Shown: piece by piece, positions 34,891 to 47,310 of the stretch | Layout: every line of letters starts with the position of its first letter | Numbering within the stretch: position 1 is the first letter of the stretch | Assembly (NCBI GenBank): GCA_033961575.1 | Contig: CM066731.1 | Coordinates: 80,993,501-81,057,500, forward strand | Direction of reading: 5' to 3' | Source: Aselliscus stoliczkanus | Lineage: Eukaryota > Chordata > Mammalia > Chiroptera > Hipposideridae | Length of the DNA: 64,000 bases | Made by a program: the position numbers and the translations under genes | The notes under the pieces: model-generated | Databases searched by the model: none | What the model was told of the DNA's origin: nothing | Seen by the model: the letters and a program-made list of their open reading frames with translations, nothing else

Positions 34891-35371
34891 TATGGCTTTT
34901 CCCTCTGCCCAGCATGAATGAATGCTCAGAGGCAGCCCATGGGTGCCTGGGTCCTCTTGTCCCCACCTTGCTCACGAATTGTATCTAACAAACACGAAGT
35001 ACCAGGCCCTGCTGTAAGTGCTTTCATGTCAACCCCTAGGTCTTCACGGCAGCCCCAGGCTGCATTCAGCCTAGAATTTCTGGCCTTTCCATTGGCCATC
35101 TCCCAGCACCCCACGTGCTCTTTTCCTCCCCAATGTTTCACCTGCAGGATTGCAGGGGGCCCCCTAAGGCACTCAGAGCCCAGATCCCACCCCACCCCAC
35201 TGGGTCCCTGCCTAGACAGCAGTGAGCAGAGAAGTTGCTCTGTGCAGGAGTGATGATATCCAAGTCTAAAGAGTTGTAACATCTACAAGAATGACGTGCT
35301 CATGCTAGCTTACCAGGCAAACATTAAATGGGGGTGGCACCAAGGCTGACCTGGCTGCCTCAGAAGACCAG

Positions 35372-35403
35372 GCACGTGCATGCGTGCATGCATGCGTGTG
35401 TGT
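35372..35403 (+). repeat. 32-bp alternating purine-pyrimidine run
   Basis: Strict alternation of purine and pyrimidine over 32 bases, including GCATGCATGC. Such sequence is prone to left-handed DNA. Confidence 0.9.
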
Positions 35404-35889
35404 TGGGGAAGGAGGAGCCTGGAGCTTCCGGGAGAAGTATAAGGGACAGCCACGCGCAGAGTCCCACTGCAGCTGGGGCTGCTCCCTCCTTTCTGCTCAG
35501 TCCATGCAGGTTACCAAGGGAAGCGGCTTTCTCTTTCTCAAGTCAGGGCTGCAGGTCAGGACCTCCCGCTGCTCCTGCTGCACACCAGGCAGCTGACACT
35601 CATGGTATGAGCAGGCAGGAGGAACACTGACCACTCACCCTCTTTGAGTTCTCCGGAGGAGCCTGGGAACACATGTTAGAGGTTCTTCCCGTCCAGACAT
35701 TGATGTGTTAGCTTGAATGTGGCCAAGTCCCCACCTGGGTCGGGGAGGGTAAGTGCCATGAGTCCTCTGTCTCATGGGCTTTGCTTATGGCAACTCATTT
35801 AGTGTTGCCATCAACACTGTTCTTATCCCTGTTTTTCAGGAAAGAACATTGAGGCTCTGAGTGGCATCTCTACTTTTAGGAGAGCAATG

Positions 35890-35923
35890 ATCAGGCAGTT
35901 TGTGACCAATCAGGCAGTTTGTG
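35890..35923 (+). repeat. Short tandem repeat, 15-bp match with period 19
   Basis: ATCAGGCAGTTTGTG occurs at 35890-35904 and again at 35909-35923. Confidence 0.9.
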
Positions 35924-36149
35924 GTTTCATTCTCTCTCCCCCATGAAGCTCCATGTGGTTTCCCAAAGCCAAGCTCGGCACCCAGCACACAGCAAGCCCT
36001 CAGCAATAGGACATCTCAGCACTCATATACAACATGGCAGCAGACCAGTTGGCAGGTGAGGTCCAGACTCCTCAAATCACCTACAGAGAAGGGGCCCAGT
36101 CCACTCACATCAATGGGGCTAAGTCTGTAGGAATACTCATTCATGTGTC

Positions 36150-36720
36150 ATTCTTTCTTTTATTCATTCTTTCATTCAGTCATTCATCTGCCTTGTATCA
36201 AGGGTGTGCTATATAGCAGGCACTGTTCCAGGTCCTGAGAGCAGTGTAGCAACAGCAGCCTGTGCTGCTGCCTTCACAGAACTGCAGAGCTTCCCCAAGT
36301 GAGAGGAGACAAGTGGTAACAAATCAGCAAATACATTTACAACATAATGTCAGAGGATGATGGAGCTAAGAAGAGAACTGGGCTGGGCGAGGGAAAAGAG
36401 AGGAGACATGGGTGTAGGGTGGGCTCTCTGTAGGAGACAGGGAAGCAGGCAGGGGGATGGTAAGTGGGAAGGCCCAGTATGGGGAAGGACTCAGTGATTT
36501 CAGCATCTGGCTAACCTGGCTGGGGAAGAGGGTGGACGTAGGAAAGACAGGAGAAAAGGTCTTATAAGACTGGTCAGGTTATGGGAAGGACTTTGGGTTT
36601 TTTTTCTGGATGATCTGGGAAGCCAGTGGAGGCAGGGGGAGGCAAGGACCGGAGCAGGGAGTCACGTGCTCTGATGAAACTTTTCAAAAGGCCATTTGAG
36701 TAGGGCCAGGAGGCGTGGGG
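36150..36720 (-). repeat. L2 LINE fragment
   Basis: Begins with the ATTC-rich L2 tail (TTCATTCTTTCATTCAGTCA), then AGCAGGCACTGTTCCAGGTC, GGACTTTGGGTTTT, GGAAGCCAGTGGAGGCAG and GTCACGTGCTCTGATGAAAC in reverse L2 order. Confidence 0.75.
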
Positions 36721-37419
36721 CAGGGGCGTGCACCGGCCAGGCATCCCAGATTGGCTCTGCCACGAGGCAACCATGGGACACTGGAGAGATTACTATGTGC
36801 CCTCTCTGGGTCTCACAGCAGAGTGGGGATTAGATGAGCTCTAATTGCCCTTCTGCCAAAGCTATCCTGCTGTTTGTGAGTAGTCACCTGCTCTGCCCAG
36901 AAAGAGCCGTGCTTGTCCCAGCCCATGACACAGTGAGGCTTTGGGAGGGGACCGTGAGCAGAAGAGGCTCTGGGTGCAGGCGCTGCTTTGCCTTTGTGGC
37001 CCTATCTGCACAACTCACTGACCAGTGGCCCTTCTGCCTCCACTCAGCCCACGAGCCACAGACCCAGTCACCTGAGCCCACTGGTAGGACACCCCCTGAA
37101 CTGTCTGGGACCAACTTTGCACCCCCGGTAAACTGAGGATGAAGGCTACTCTTGGGTCATCTGAGGTCTCAGGACCTTTCAGACCGTCAAGGACTGGCCC
37201 CACGCAGCCCTGAAGGAAATGTTCGGTGGCGGGTGCTTTGCTTGGAGCCCCTTGGCCCGGCCCAAGGAGGAGGAAACGGCATTGTAAACTGTGAGAAATC
37301 ACTCTGCCCAGAGGCCATCAGCAGCACCCAAGGAACATGAAGATGAACATGACGAACAAGCGCTGCCCTCACAGACATGTTGCAGGAGATCCGTCCACAC
37401 ATTGTTTCCATTGTGGGCT

Positions 37420-37700
37420 CTTTTTTCAAGTTAAATAAAAAATCCGAACTAAATCATGTCCTTCCGGCAGAGGGGAAAACGCACACGCACCACATGTCAT
37501 TTCAAAGAAATGGCTCCCTTTTTAAGTTTCTGAGGAAGAAACTCTAAGATGGGAATCGTCTATGGATTGCGTGACCCCCTCTGAAAAAAACGCACATTTG
37601 TTTTTGATCGTACACAGAAAAGACCAATAGCCTGAGAAGCTGGGGATGATGGTGGCATGATGGCTTTATTTTTAACCCCCAAATTTTTCTGTGCCACGGT
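37420..37700. promoter_or_regulatory. Candidate conserved non-coding island (intron 2)
   Basis: Unique sequence with AAGTTAAATAAAAAATCC, AACTAAATCATGTCC, CATTTGTTTTTGATCGTAC and GGCTTTATTTTTAACCCCC. No repeat recognised. Inference only. Confidence 0.25.
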
Positions 37701-38205
37701 TTAAATGCCAAATGCGCCTTGGCTGGTGGCCCCAGGGGTAAGGTGACATTTGTGTGGGCAATGTCCCTGGTAAAGGATCTCCCTGTGTGAGTAGGGCACT
37801 GGGAAGGGGCAAGGGGGGTGCCTCCTGGAAGTCCCCATTAATGACAACTCTGGGGTGAATTTCTGTAGGAGAGCATGGGGCGGGGTCAACAGAGGGCTCA
37901 GACAAAGAATCAGGAAAACTGGGTCATGGAAACATGACCAGGCAGCTGCGTCAGCAGCTGGAGGAATTCTCCTTGGATGAAGTCATGTGTTGCTACAACT
38001 TGGAGACGCTGCCCTGAGTGCTGAGCTGAGACAGGCGCATGAGAGAGAGGCTGGCTCACAGCTGGAGAGACCTGCTAGGTGAAATCATCCCCCAGGAGAG
38101 ACTGGACACGTTGGGGACTCACCAGGCCTCTGGGCCGTCTGGTCCCTAGAAGTTAGCATGGTCTTCAGGTCTGTGGTCTCTTCCATCAAGACTATAGCAG
38201 GGACA

Positions 38206-38313
38206 AGGGTCGGCTGAGTGGCGTGGTGGTTAAGCGCTGGCCTGGGAAGCCAGCGGCCCCGGTTCGGTTCCACATACGAGGGCCAGTAATGCTGCCCTCA
38301 AAAAAAAAAAAAA
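38206..38313 (+). mobile_element. Full-length tRNA-derived SINE (family B)
   Basis: Starts AGGGTCGGCTGAGTGGCG, with GTGGTTAAGCGC, a B box GGTTCGGTTCC and a pure A tail. An exact 18-bp target-site duplication AAGACTATAGCAGGGACA flanks it (38188-38205 and 38314-38331). Confidence 0.93.
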
Positions 38314-38699
38314 AAGACTATAGCAGGGACAGAGCTCAGAGCTCCTGGCATGGGACCAGGAAGAAATGGGTTTCTGAGAGAAGAGCTGCCTTGCCCTGTC
38401 ACTGACTAAAGGACAGTGCAGGCAGGTATCTCTGAAGAAGGCCTGTATTTCCTGGATGATACAGGTTTGAGTTATGATGAGGCACAAACCCAACTCAGTG
38501 CAGCATGTGGGGCCCGGGGAGGGAGGCCAGCAGGGCGTGGATATCCATCTTTCTTGGGCAGTTGGCCATGCCCCTAGGGTCACTGTGCAGGAGGCCGATG
38601 TTGTGGCTGCATCATGGACACTCTGATGGGCTCCTGATGGTGGCTTCTGATAAGCTGAAATGAAGGACCAGGGAAGGACTTCTTGGCCCCCAATTTCTC

Positions 38700-38850
38700 T
38701 CACATTATGTGGGACTCTGCTTGGGATTCCCCATTAATGACTAATTGATCATATTCCTTTCCCTTATAATTTCTTGCATCTTAAATAATATCCAGTGCAG
38801 TTTCATTACTTTTCTTAAAAGCAAACAGACCTTGGGAAAGTCACTGAAAC
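38700..38850. promoter_or_regulatory. Candidate homeodomain-motif island (intron 2)
   Basis: Unique block with CCCATTAATGACTAATTGAT, CCTTATAATTTCTTGC and CTTAAATAATATCC. Several TAAT cores lie within 60 bp. Inference only. Confidence 0.25.
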
Positions 38851-39109
38851 AAATTCACACTCAAGTGCAGATGACTTACTAGGTGGCTTTCCCCCTAATG
38901 GAAGGACCCGGGCAGCAAGAGACACCACTATCCTTGAAAAATGAAGGGGCTAGTGTGGAGGAGAACAAAAAGGGCAGACGGGTGACCTCGCAGTCAGGCA
39001 CAGTGAACTCTAGAGCTTGATTGAAAGTGGCTTGCTCCTGAGTTGCCCACCAGTCAAATGACAGTCCTAAGGGGGATGACCAGTCCCCGTGGTCTGAGGA
39101 ACTTAGGGT

Positions 39110-39290
39110 AGGAGTCGGAAGCACATGAGCCACAAAGCAGACAGGCCTGGGTGTGAATCCTGGTTTTGTCATTTCCTAGCAAGTGATCAGTGCTCAGAGC
39201 TTCAGTGCCTTCGTCTGTAAAGTAGGAAGGATGCCCGCCTGATTACAGTGCAGCATGTCTCTAGTGTCGGACACAAAGCAGGAACTCAGT
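39110..39290 (+). repeat. MIR SINE
   Basis: Contains AGACAGGCCTGGGTGTGAAT, CAGTGCCTTCGTCTGTAAAG and GTGTCGGACACAAAGCAGG in MIR order. Confidence 0.65.
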
Positions 39291-41129
39291 AAGGGGCAGC
39301 TCCCTCTGCATCCCTGTGAACCTCATAGATGTAAGCAAGGCCCCAGTGCTCTGGTCATGGCAGGCCCTCTTCCCTGATCCCTGGTGTGAGGACACTGGGA
39401 TGCATCACAAGGGAACTCAGATGTGGCGTCCATGGCTAGATGTCACTCCATGCAAACTCAGCACCCGACTCACGGCATTACGGAGTGGAGACAGACAGAC
39501 ATGAGAGGTCATGGCTTTGGGGACATCGCAGGAAAGGTTTCCTACACATGAATCCCTGCAGTTGCCACCCCCATTCCCACAGGACCTACCCCACAGGAGG
39601 CTCAGGCAGGCTACTCTGAATTCCAGTGTTTCCCATTATTCTTTCCCTAGTGTCTGTGCCCGCACCAGCCAGGGCAAAGCAAACAGGTGAGCAGACTCAC
39701 AGGAGGCAGTTCTAGTGAATGTTATTGTGAATTTTGTTTAAAAGGTTGGTTTAAATATATATATCTCCCCTCCTCCTCTGCCTTCAGCCACATCACCCTG
39801 CGTTGCAGCAGTGACTTGGCTCTCAGGAAAGTCACTGGCAAAGAAGTTCAAGGCAGAAGAGGGTGTGACCGGGTCCCAGGAGAGAGATACTGCCCATATG
39901 CTGGAGGATAGTGGTTCACAGGTGGGGATGCCTTGAATGATCCAGTTGCCTTAAATCAAACCCAGCTCTCTTCTCCAGAAAGCTAGGGGCATCAATGGCC
40001 TGGACAAGTGTACCTCTAGAGGGACTCTCCCATCCCAGCAGAGAGAGATCTCTACCTCCATTCCACGCTAGATGCCTATTAGTCAATGAAATCTGCACAG
40101 GGAAAGTGTGAAGATGCTTTGCAAAATAAAAAATGTTAATGGTGTGGGGAAGGGATGGCAATTAACACCTTTATTTTGTGCCCTGATCACCCAGAAGATC
40201 GGCCACTGGCTGGTTGCCTGCTCAGCTAAGGTCTGTTTCAGCCATTGGAGCTGACTCGTCGTGAGTCCCACAGGGCAGGGCTCCTGGCTCTCTCCCACTC
40301 CTGTGGGGATCCCAGGCCCATGCCTCAGGCAGGCTGGAGGTAAGGCCTCCCAGAAATGACAACACTAACTACAAAGAAGAGACTGGCCACTCCCTCCCTC
40401 AGCAGCTGATTTGACCTACAGATATGTTGTCATTCAGATACGTGGTCTCTCTAACATGGTCTGACCAGCACAGGCTCTGAGCCCCACCAGGTCTACTCCT
40501 CAGCCTTTTCCCGAATCCACAGTGGAGCTGCCCACCACCCAGGATGCAGCTTTTAATCCCCAGCCTGCTACAGCCCAGAGGATGGAAGTCATACGCCACC
40601 ACCCCCAGCCCCGGCCCACCTAAGACTTCCCCACTGAGTCAGTGCCTTCCTCGCTCGAGTGCTCTAGAGGCCCCAGAGAACAAGAAGTACAATTCCTGCA
40701 CTAGGGCAGATCTGTGGAGGCCATCTGCAAAGCTGCGGAGTATGACCCTTGTAACCCATAGGGCCCACACAGCACAGGCTGACAGAGCGGGCTTGGAGTC
40801 AGGGAGAGGAGATTTGCATGGAGCCCAGAGCAGCCAATTGGGCTCTCCGGAAGACGTGGTTTTGGATCTTGGCCCTAAAGGGGCCAGTGCTGGGAGAGCT
40901 GGAGGAAAGGGTGAGGGTGACAGGTTCTTTAGGCTCAGAGGCAGTGAAGACAGAGTCCAGAAGACTTGATCGTGTCCTGGCCCACAGCTGTGTGGGGTGT
41001 GAATCCTGGCCCAAACCATACGGCCTCTCCTGTGCATATGGGACTAGGAGCACCTCTTCCTGGGGTCCTCCAGGGGATTAAATGATGTGTACACATAACA
41101 AAAAGCACACTATCAACTCCTCAGGCACT

Positions 41130-41305
41130 AACAGCAGCACCTCTCAGACCCTAGAATCACCTGCAGGTTTCGTTGAAATACCACTCCTGGACCCCATCCC
41201 CAGACATCCTTCACTGGACCTGAGAATCTGCATTTATAACAAGTGCCCAGGTGATGCTAACAAGGCTTCTCAGGGACCACACATGGAGAACCACTGGCCT
41301 GCCTT
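41130..41305 (+). repeat. MER5A-type hAT MITE
   Basis: Contains TAGAATCACCTGCAGGTTTC, TGAGAATCTGCATTTATAAC, GTGCCCAGGTGATGCTAACA and ATGGAGAACCACTGG, the complete MER5A order. Confidence 0.8.
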
Positions 41306-42485
41306 ATGCTTTCTATGTTTCCAGCACCCGCTGTAGCCTCAGAGTTCCCACTACACCAGAAAATAAGAGAAGATTATTTCTCATATTTGTGCCTACGATG
41401 CATCATACTAGCTGGAGAATGTCTGTAGCTGGAGAAACTTAATGTGGTTGATGAGAGAGCGAGCCCTGGGTGTGACCGTGGAATTTCCGTGATTACCACG
41501 CCATCCCATGGACCAGGCTTCTAAGTAGCAGACCCAAGGGGCCTGAGCATCATGAGGAATGCAGGCTTTGAAGGCATCCCAGTGTCTGTACTCTCCCATG
41601 CTACAAGAACAAAGGTGCATGCCAGGGCTGGAGAAGCCACAGAGATGGCACACATACATGGCTCCCTGGGTTGGGGTGGCCTCAGTCCACTTTGAAACTT
41701 GGACATGTCTGAAACTTTCAGACATGTGGACTCAGATGGCCACGGCCCCTCCCAGCAGAAACGAAATCACCAGTCCAAGCGTCAGAGTTCAGAGGCATGA
41801 AAGTGCAGAAGGGTCCAAGAAAACCTCATTTCCAGTGGCCAGGCAAGTCTGCTTCCAGGCCTTCTGCAAATGGCACTATTATTCCCAATAATAAGCCCGG
41901 GACAGGCTGCTCCAGAGGCCCCTCCTGATGCCTAGGCCCCGCCCCACAGGAAGCACTTAATAAGAATAATAATATCCTGAATGGCACTCCACAGCATGCA
42001 ATTAAAAAGCGTTTCTGTCTCACTTGGGGGGAGGGGGGAAATGAAAATCAGACAGGAAATTCCAACACCACAAGCTGGCTGGTGTCCAGTGGGTTGAGGC
42101 CCAGGCTGCTTACTTGCAGTCAGACCTGCCCCCACACAGAGCTTGGCAGGACTGGGCCTCGACTGGGCCCGCCAGCGCACACCGCCCACCCCAGAGCCCC
42201 GGGCTGGCCTTTCCAAGAAGGTGTTGTTTGACAAAATATGACAAAACAGCTGCTGGGGAGAGAGGGAGAGAGAGAGAGATGGAGGTGGGGCCAGAGCAAG
42301 CTGCTCCACACAGGGGCAAAGCCCTGAGGCTGGGCAGGTGGGCAGCGGTACAGATAGAAGTGCACGCTCTAAGGTCTAGCAACACATTTGACCAACTGCC
42401 ACAGGGAGAGGCCAGACTCAAAGGCCACATGGCCCCTGCTGCATAGGAGCCTAGGCAGTCCTGGGATCTGTCCGCTTTGCTACAG

Positions 42486-42842
42486 ACTGAATGTTTCTGT
42501 CCAGCCCCCCACCCCCACCCACCCCAATTCATATGCTGCAATCCCCATGCCTGATGTGATGGTGTTTGGAGATGGGTGTTCGGGAGGTGCTGAGGTCATG
42601 AAGGTGGAGCCCTCACGAATGAGATTAGTGCCCTTGTAGAAGGGACCCAAAGAGCTCCCTCGCCCCTCCCACCACGCGAGAACACAGTGAGAAGACAGCA
42701 ATCTATGAACCAGGAACCAGACACCGAATCTGCTGACTCCTTGATCTCAAGCTTTCCCTGCTTCCGGAACTGTGAGAAATGTCTGTCGTTTAAGCCCCGC
42801 AGTCTAGATGCTTTTGTCATCCAACCTGGGCTGACTAAGACA
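42486..42842 (-). repeat. MaLR-type LTR
   Basis: Reverse order of an LTR: CCAATTCATATGCTGCAATC, TGATGTGATGGTGTTTGGAG, TCACGAATGAGATTAGTGCC, AGACACCGAATCTGCTGACT, GAACTGTGAGAAATGTC and GGGCTGACTAAGACA. It is an ancient solitary non-coding retroviral LTR, nearly full length. Confidence 0.8.
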
Positions 42843-42949
42843 TCCCTCAGATGGTGGGGCTAAGATAAGGGGAACAGGCCACAGGAGGCAAATGGGACCT
42901 GGGCAGGAGGCCGCAGGGCCGTGGTGGATAGCACTGAGGCTGTAGCCAA

Positions 42950-43110
42950 CACTGTGGCCAAGCCTGGCCCCACTGCTGACTCATTTAACATTCCTGTGCC
43001 TTGGTTTCCTCATCTGTATAATGAGGGTAGTGGCAGGACCCACATCAGAGGGAGCCTGTAATGCAGAGACGAGCTAACATGTGTCAAGGGCTTGTGCAGG
43101 GCCACACCAA
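42950..43110 (+). repeat. MIR fragment
   Basis: Contains CTTGGTTTCCTCATCTGTAT, AATGAGGGTAGTGGCAGGAC and GGCTTGTGCAGGGCC in MIR order. Confidence 0.65.
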
Positions 43111-44344
43111 AGCCCAGGAATGCCTGTGTGGCCATCTCCATGGATGTTCCTGCCCCTTCAGCTAGCATGAGAGATTTGGGGGGCGGTCCAGAGGGAGCCT
43201 GGGGAGATCCCTCCCATTGTAGGGATTGTGACGGGTCGCCAAATGGTTAGGGTAGACGAGTGAAAATCACATTAGAAATTCTTAGGAACAAAAGAGACCT
43301 TAGAGAAGGCCAAGCCTGATTAAGTTTGAAAAGTGTCTTGGCCACAGAATCTGTTTCAAAGAAAGTAGTGTGCAGGACCCCAAATCTACAATAGATTTTA
43401 GGCCCAGGGGAGTGTGACTTCAAAGGTCTCCCCTGAAGGCCTCCAAAGGACCTTGCAGAAAACACCAATCCAGGCCAGGGCGCCGGAGAAGAGTGACCCT
43501 CGAGGTGGTGCCCATGTCCCCATGCTCCTTTCACCTGTCACAGAAGTGGGCAGGCAGGCAGCCTGGGGTACCTGCAGGCATTCCAGCACGGACCCGACGC
43601 TGTACCATTCACCTGCACAGACATTCCCCTGAGAGTCACCGCCCTTGACAGACTCCCCTGCTAGCTTGCACCAGCAACCCTGTCAGCTGGCAGCTTCAAT
43701 GCAGTCCTGTCACTGTCCAAAAAGCCCACTTGTTATGGGGGATTGGGGACATTATTCAGCCTTTTCAAGAGGACTTCTGAGCCACTCCTCTGCCTGGTCC
43801 CCACAGGTCCCTAAGGTATCACCTGCCACTCTGCTTCCTTCAGCAGCATCCAGCTCCTTTCTTGCAGAGTTCTAGCACGAGGTTTCCCCAATCTGGTGCT
43901 TCAGTCCTGCCTCACACCCTCCAGAGAGCACCAAGAGAGCCTGTGGCCACTCTGCTGCAGTTTTTGTTTTTCTCATTTCAGATAAAGTTCTTTAATAGTC
44001 TCCATTTACTTGGTTTATTTGTTGGTATCTGCTGCAGTTTTTGAGGGGGCCACAGCATTCAGTCCCCACCAGCCACTGGTGACACTTTCCAGGGCTGGCT
44101 AAGGCAGCCCTTACTCCCAGGTGTGTTCTGAGGCAGAGCATGCATCAGTGAGATTCAGAACCAGGCCTGGAATGTGCTGAGAGAACAGCCTTCAAGCACC
44201 TCCGAGCACGGCAGTCCCACTTACTTACTTTCTTGCAGTCGACAGCTAATTACAAAACGCTTTTCATTCCTTGGCTGAAGCAGGCCTCTTAAAGACCACT
44301 TCTGGGGAGTCCTTTGCTTTAAAACATTCTCTATCCTAAACTAG

Positions 44345-44690
44345 TCTCTCCTCTTTGTGCGTGCCTACCATGCAAGCCAGATTTTCTAGTAGCCAGATTA
44401 AAAAAAAAAAAAAAAAAAACTAAACTAAAAGGAAACTGGTAACAAAATAATTTTAATAACACAATTTCATTGACCCAGCATGTCAAAAATAATATCATTT
44501 TAATATCTAACCAAAATAAACAAATACGAAAATGACTAACAAGATGTTTTATATTTTTAATTGGTACTAAGTCTTCAAAATCAGTTGTGTAGTTTACATC
44601 TACAGCACATCTCAGTTTGAAGCAGCTACACTTGAACTGCTCAACAGCTACAGGTAGTGAGCAGCTGCCTTCCTGAACTACACAGGCCCT
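44345..44690 (-). repeat. Probable hAT-type DNA transposon relic
   Basis: A (A)20 run is followed by an A/T-rich stretch that resembles a remembered mammalian MER element: CAATTTCATTGACCCAGCAT, AATATCATTTTAATATCTAA, ACAGCACATCTCAGTTTGAA and CACTTGAACTGCTCAACAGC. The family name and orientation are uncertain. Confidence 0.4.
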
Positions 44691-45599
44691 GCCGGTTATC
44701 ATTACTGAACTTGGCTGTCAGGGCAGAGCAGAGCGTGTCAGCACTGCCAACCTGATTCTGCCTCAGATGCTGCCCACTGCCTTCCCCACAGGCTTGGGCA
44801 AGTACTCCCAAATAAAGCAGTGGGTGTGGGGACTCCTGAGTCCTTTCAATAAGTAAGAGGGTCCCCAGAAAACAAAGTACATGCAGGGGTCGTGTGTGGC
44901 AGGTCCAAGTCATGGGACACTTCTGGAAGCCTCACTCTCTGGGCAGCAATGGCTCCGTGTAGTTCTGGACCCAACTGACTGAACGATGATTCCTAGCACA
45001 TGCCATCCCGACCCCTCTCCCCACACTCCAGCCCACGGCCTTCCACTGCTGCTAGTAGAAAGAATGGTTTCCTTCACCAGGACACTGGAGGTCCACCCTG
45101 GCAGGGCTGGAGACCAGTCCACAGAACCTCTAGGTAAAGCCTAGTTCTCCTATTTTGCTGGTGGAGAAAATGAGACACAGAAAACACAGCCTCATGACCC
45201 AACCCGCTGGCACTGAGCAAGGCTCAGCATCTTGTTTCCTAGAATAGGACTGTGTGAGAGAGGGGAAAAAAGTCCAAAGCCTTCCTGGACATCAAAAAAC
45301 CCTCTTGTAAAACAATATTTTGATGAGCTAAGTGTGTGAATTAAAAGCAGACAGACTCTACTTCCTTTAAAATAAACAGGGTTTAAAATCTAGGGGCAAA
45401 CTAACTCCCACACACAATGTGTTTCGGGGGCCAGAAAGACCAGAGCTGTCCTTCTACACACCCAAGAGCAAGCAGCCTGGCCCATTTGCCCACTCAAGGT
45501 GCTGTGGACAATGGCCCTGCTCGTTCTGCCCTAGCAAAAGGGACCCAGAGGAGGGGTCCAAGTCGGTGACAGGCAGCCCCAAGGTCCTGTGGTGACCTG

Positions 45600-45945
45600 C
45601 AGAGTGGAGTACAACAGCCAGCCTCACCCCAGCACCCTTCTGATCCAGCCCACTAACTGCCCCCCAGCATCACCCCCAGAAAACCCTTGCTCTTGCACAC
45701 CTGCCAGCCTAGAAAGCCCTTCCCCACAATGCCCATTTCCTTCTTATCACACCAACTCAAATCAGGTCCAGTTCACACATGCCTCCTCTAGGATGCTTCC
45801 TGGACCTTTCTTCGGCCTCCTCTCCGTATCAGCCACAAGATATGCCCTCTGCACCATTCCCTCCGTGCCTGCCGTGCAGGAAGTGAGGAATATGTGCCCA
45901 GCTGGTGAATGAATGATTGGGTGAATGAGTGAGTGAATCGTCTCA
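45600..45945 (+). repeat. L2 LINE 3' end
   Basis: Contains GAAAGCCCTTCCCCACAATG, GGATGCTTCCTGGACCTTTC and a GAATGA-rich tail in L2 order. Confidence 0.6.
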
Positions 45946-46063
45946 CTACTGGAAAGGAGGCCTTGCGGATAACAAGGGTGGCCAATAGCTGCTGACCTTC
46001 TGTCTAAATTAGTGCAGGACCCAGGGAAGAAAGGACTGCTGCCCAGGGTACCCAGCAGTGCAC

Positions 46064-46067
<4 letters not shown>

Positions 46068-46115
<48 letters not shown>
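46068..46115 (+). repeat. Uninterrupted (CAG)16 trinucleotide repeat
   Basis: Sixteen perfect CAG units on the plus strand, so (CTG)16 in the GLI2 transcript direction. It sits five bases before the end of a Tigger-like element. It produces a spurious poly-alanine frame but is not the poly-alanine exon of GLI2. Confidence 0.97.
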
Positions 46116-46117
<2 letters not shown>

Positions 46118-46119
46118 TA

Positions 46120-46990
46120 CAGTCTCGTGCTGCATAACGACATCTCGGTCAGCAACGGACAGCATATGCCACGGTGGTCCCCAACCGTTCTAACGGAGCT
46201 GAAAACTTCCTGTCGCCTAGTGACCTTGTAGCTGTCGTGACAGGAGCACAACGCGTGTACACAAACCCAGCCTGCCAGTCATGTAAAAGTCTACATCGCA
46301 CCTGCAATCATGTACAGTACATAATACTTGATAACAATAATACATGGCTCTGTGACTGGGTTATGTACTTACTATATTATTGTTATTTTAGCACGTACTC
46401 TTTCTACCTATAAAAAAAAGTTTGCTATAAATCAGTATGCTGAGATGTATGCTGAGCATACAACAGACAGATGGCATCACACGCCTCGTGTTCACTGCAT
46501 CTCTCGATTGTATCATTTTCTCTTGTGCTTGATTTAATCTCGTGTTGTTTCATAAACTGGGTAGCCTAAGTGTACAGTGTTTATGAGGTCTACAGCAGTG
46601 TACAGCAATGTATACCTTCACACGTACTCCCCACTTACCCACTGACTCACCCAGAGCAACTTGCAGTCCTGCAGGCTCCATTCATGGTAAGTGCCCTACA
46701 CAGGTGTGCCTTTTAAAAAATCTTTAATACCATATTTTCACTGTACCTTTTCTAGTTTAGATATACATATAGTTACCATTATATTACAGTTGCCTATAGT
46801 ATTCAGTATAGTACCATGCAATACAAGAGTGTAGCCTAGGAGCAATAGGCTGGACCATGTAGCCTAGGTGGATAGTAGGTTATACTATCTAGGTGTGGCT
46901 AAGTGCACTCTCTGATGTTCCCACAATGACAGAATCACCTAACGATGCATTTCTCAGAATGCATCCCCACCGTGAAGCACAGCATGGCTG
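46120..46990. mobile_element. Tigger/pogo-type DNA transposon relic, both ends kept
   Basis: The left end CAGTCTCGTGCTGCATAACG and the right end, which reads CAGCCATGCTGTGCTTCACG in reverse, are diverged copies of an inverted terminal repeat with a CAG start. TA flanks both ends (46118-46119 and 46991-46992), as in pogo/Tigger insertions. Inner segments such as CTAACGATGCATTTCTCAG and GTGTAGCCTAGGAGCAATAG match a mammal-wide family I remember. No intact transposase frame. Confidence 0.7.
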
Positions 46991-47169
46991 TAGGAGTAGG
47001 CAGGGCGGTGGTAGCAGACATGGCAGGGGTAGGCAGGGCAGTGGCAGTGAACAGAGCAGTACAGAGTACTGGCCTCCTCAGCTGGGCCTCTCGGAGCCTG
47101 ACAGCAGAAGTGGTTTTCACAGAAAAGGCACCAGGCTTCCTCCATGCTGAGCTTTCCTGATGTGGCATT

Positions 47170-47310
47170 TGTTAACTGATTTAACCCTCATAGCACTTGA
47201 TGGGGAATGTATTGTTATCATCCCCATTTTATAGATGAGGAAATTAAGGCCCATAGCAGTTCAGTAACCTGGTTGGGGTCAGTTACAAGGCTAATCAGTG
47301 TCAATACCAA
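47170..47310 (-). repeat. MIR fragment
   Basis: Contains CCCCATTTTATAGATGAGGA, AAATTAAGGCCCATAGCAG and TTACAAGGCTAATCAGTG in reverse MIR order. Confidence 0.65.

Noticed and set aside
46009..46251. Minus-strand frame with a run of 16 alanines, resembling the poly-alanine stretch before VAAQG in GLI2 exon 2
   Set aside because: It is produced by a pure CTG microsatellite; the flanking residues do not match GLI2, and no start-exon sequence or correct splice phase is present.
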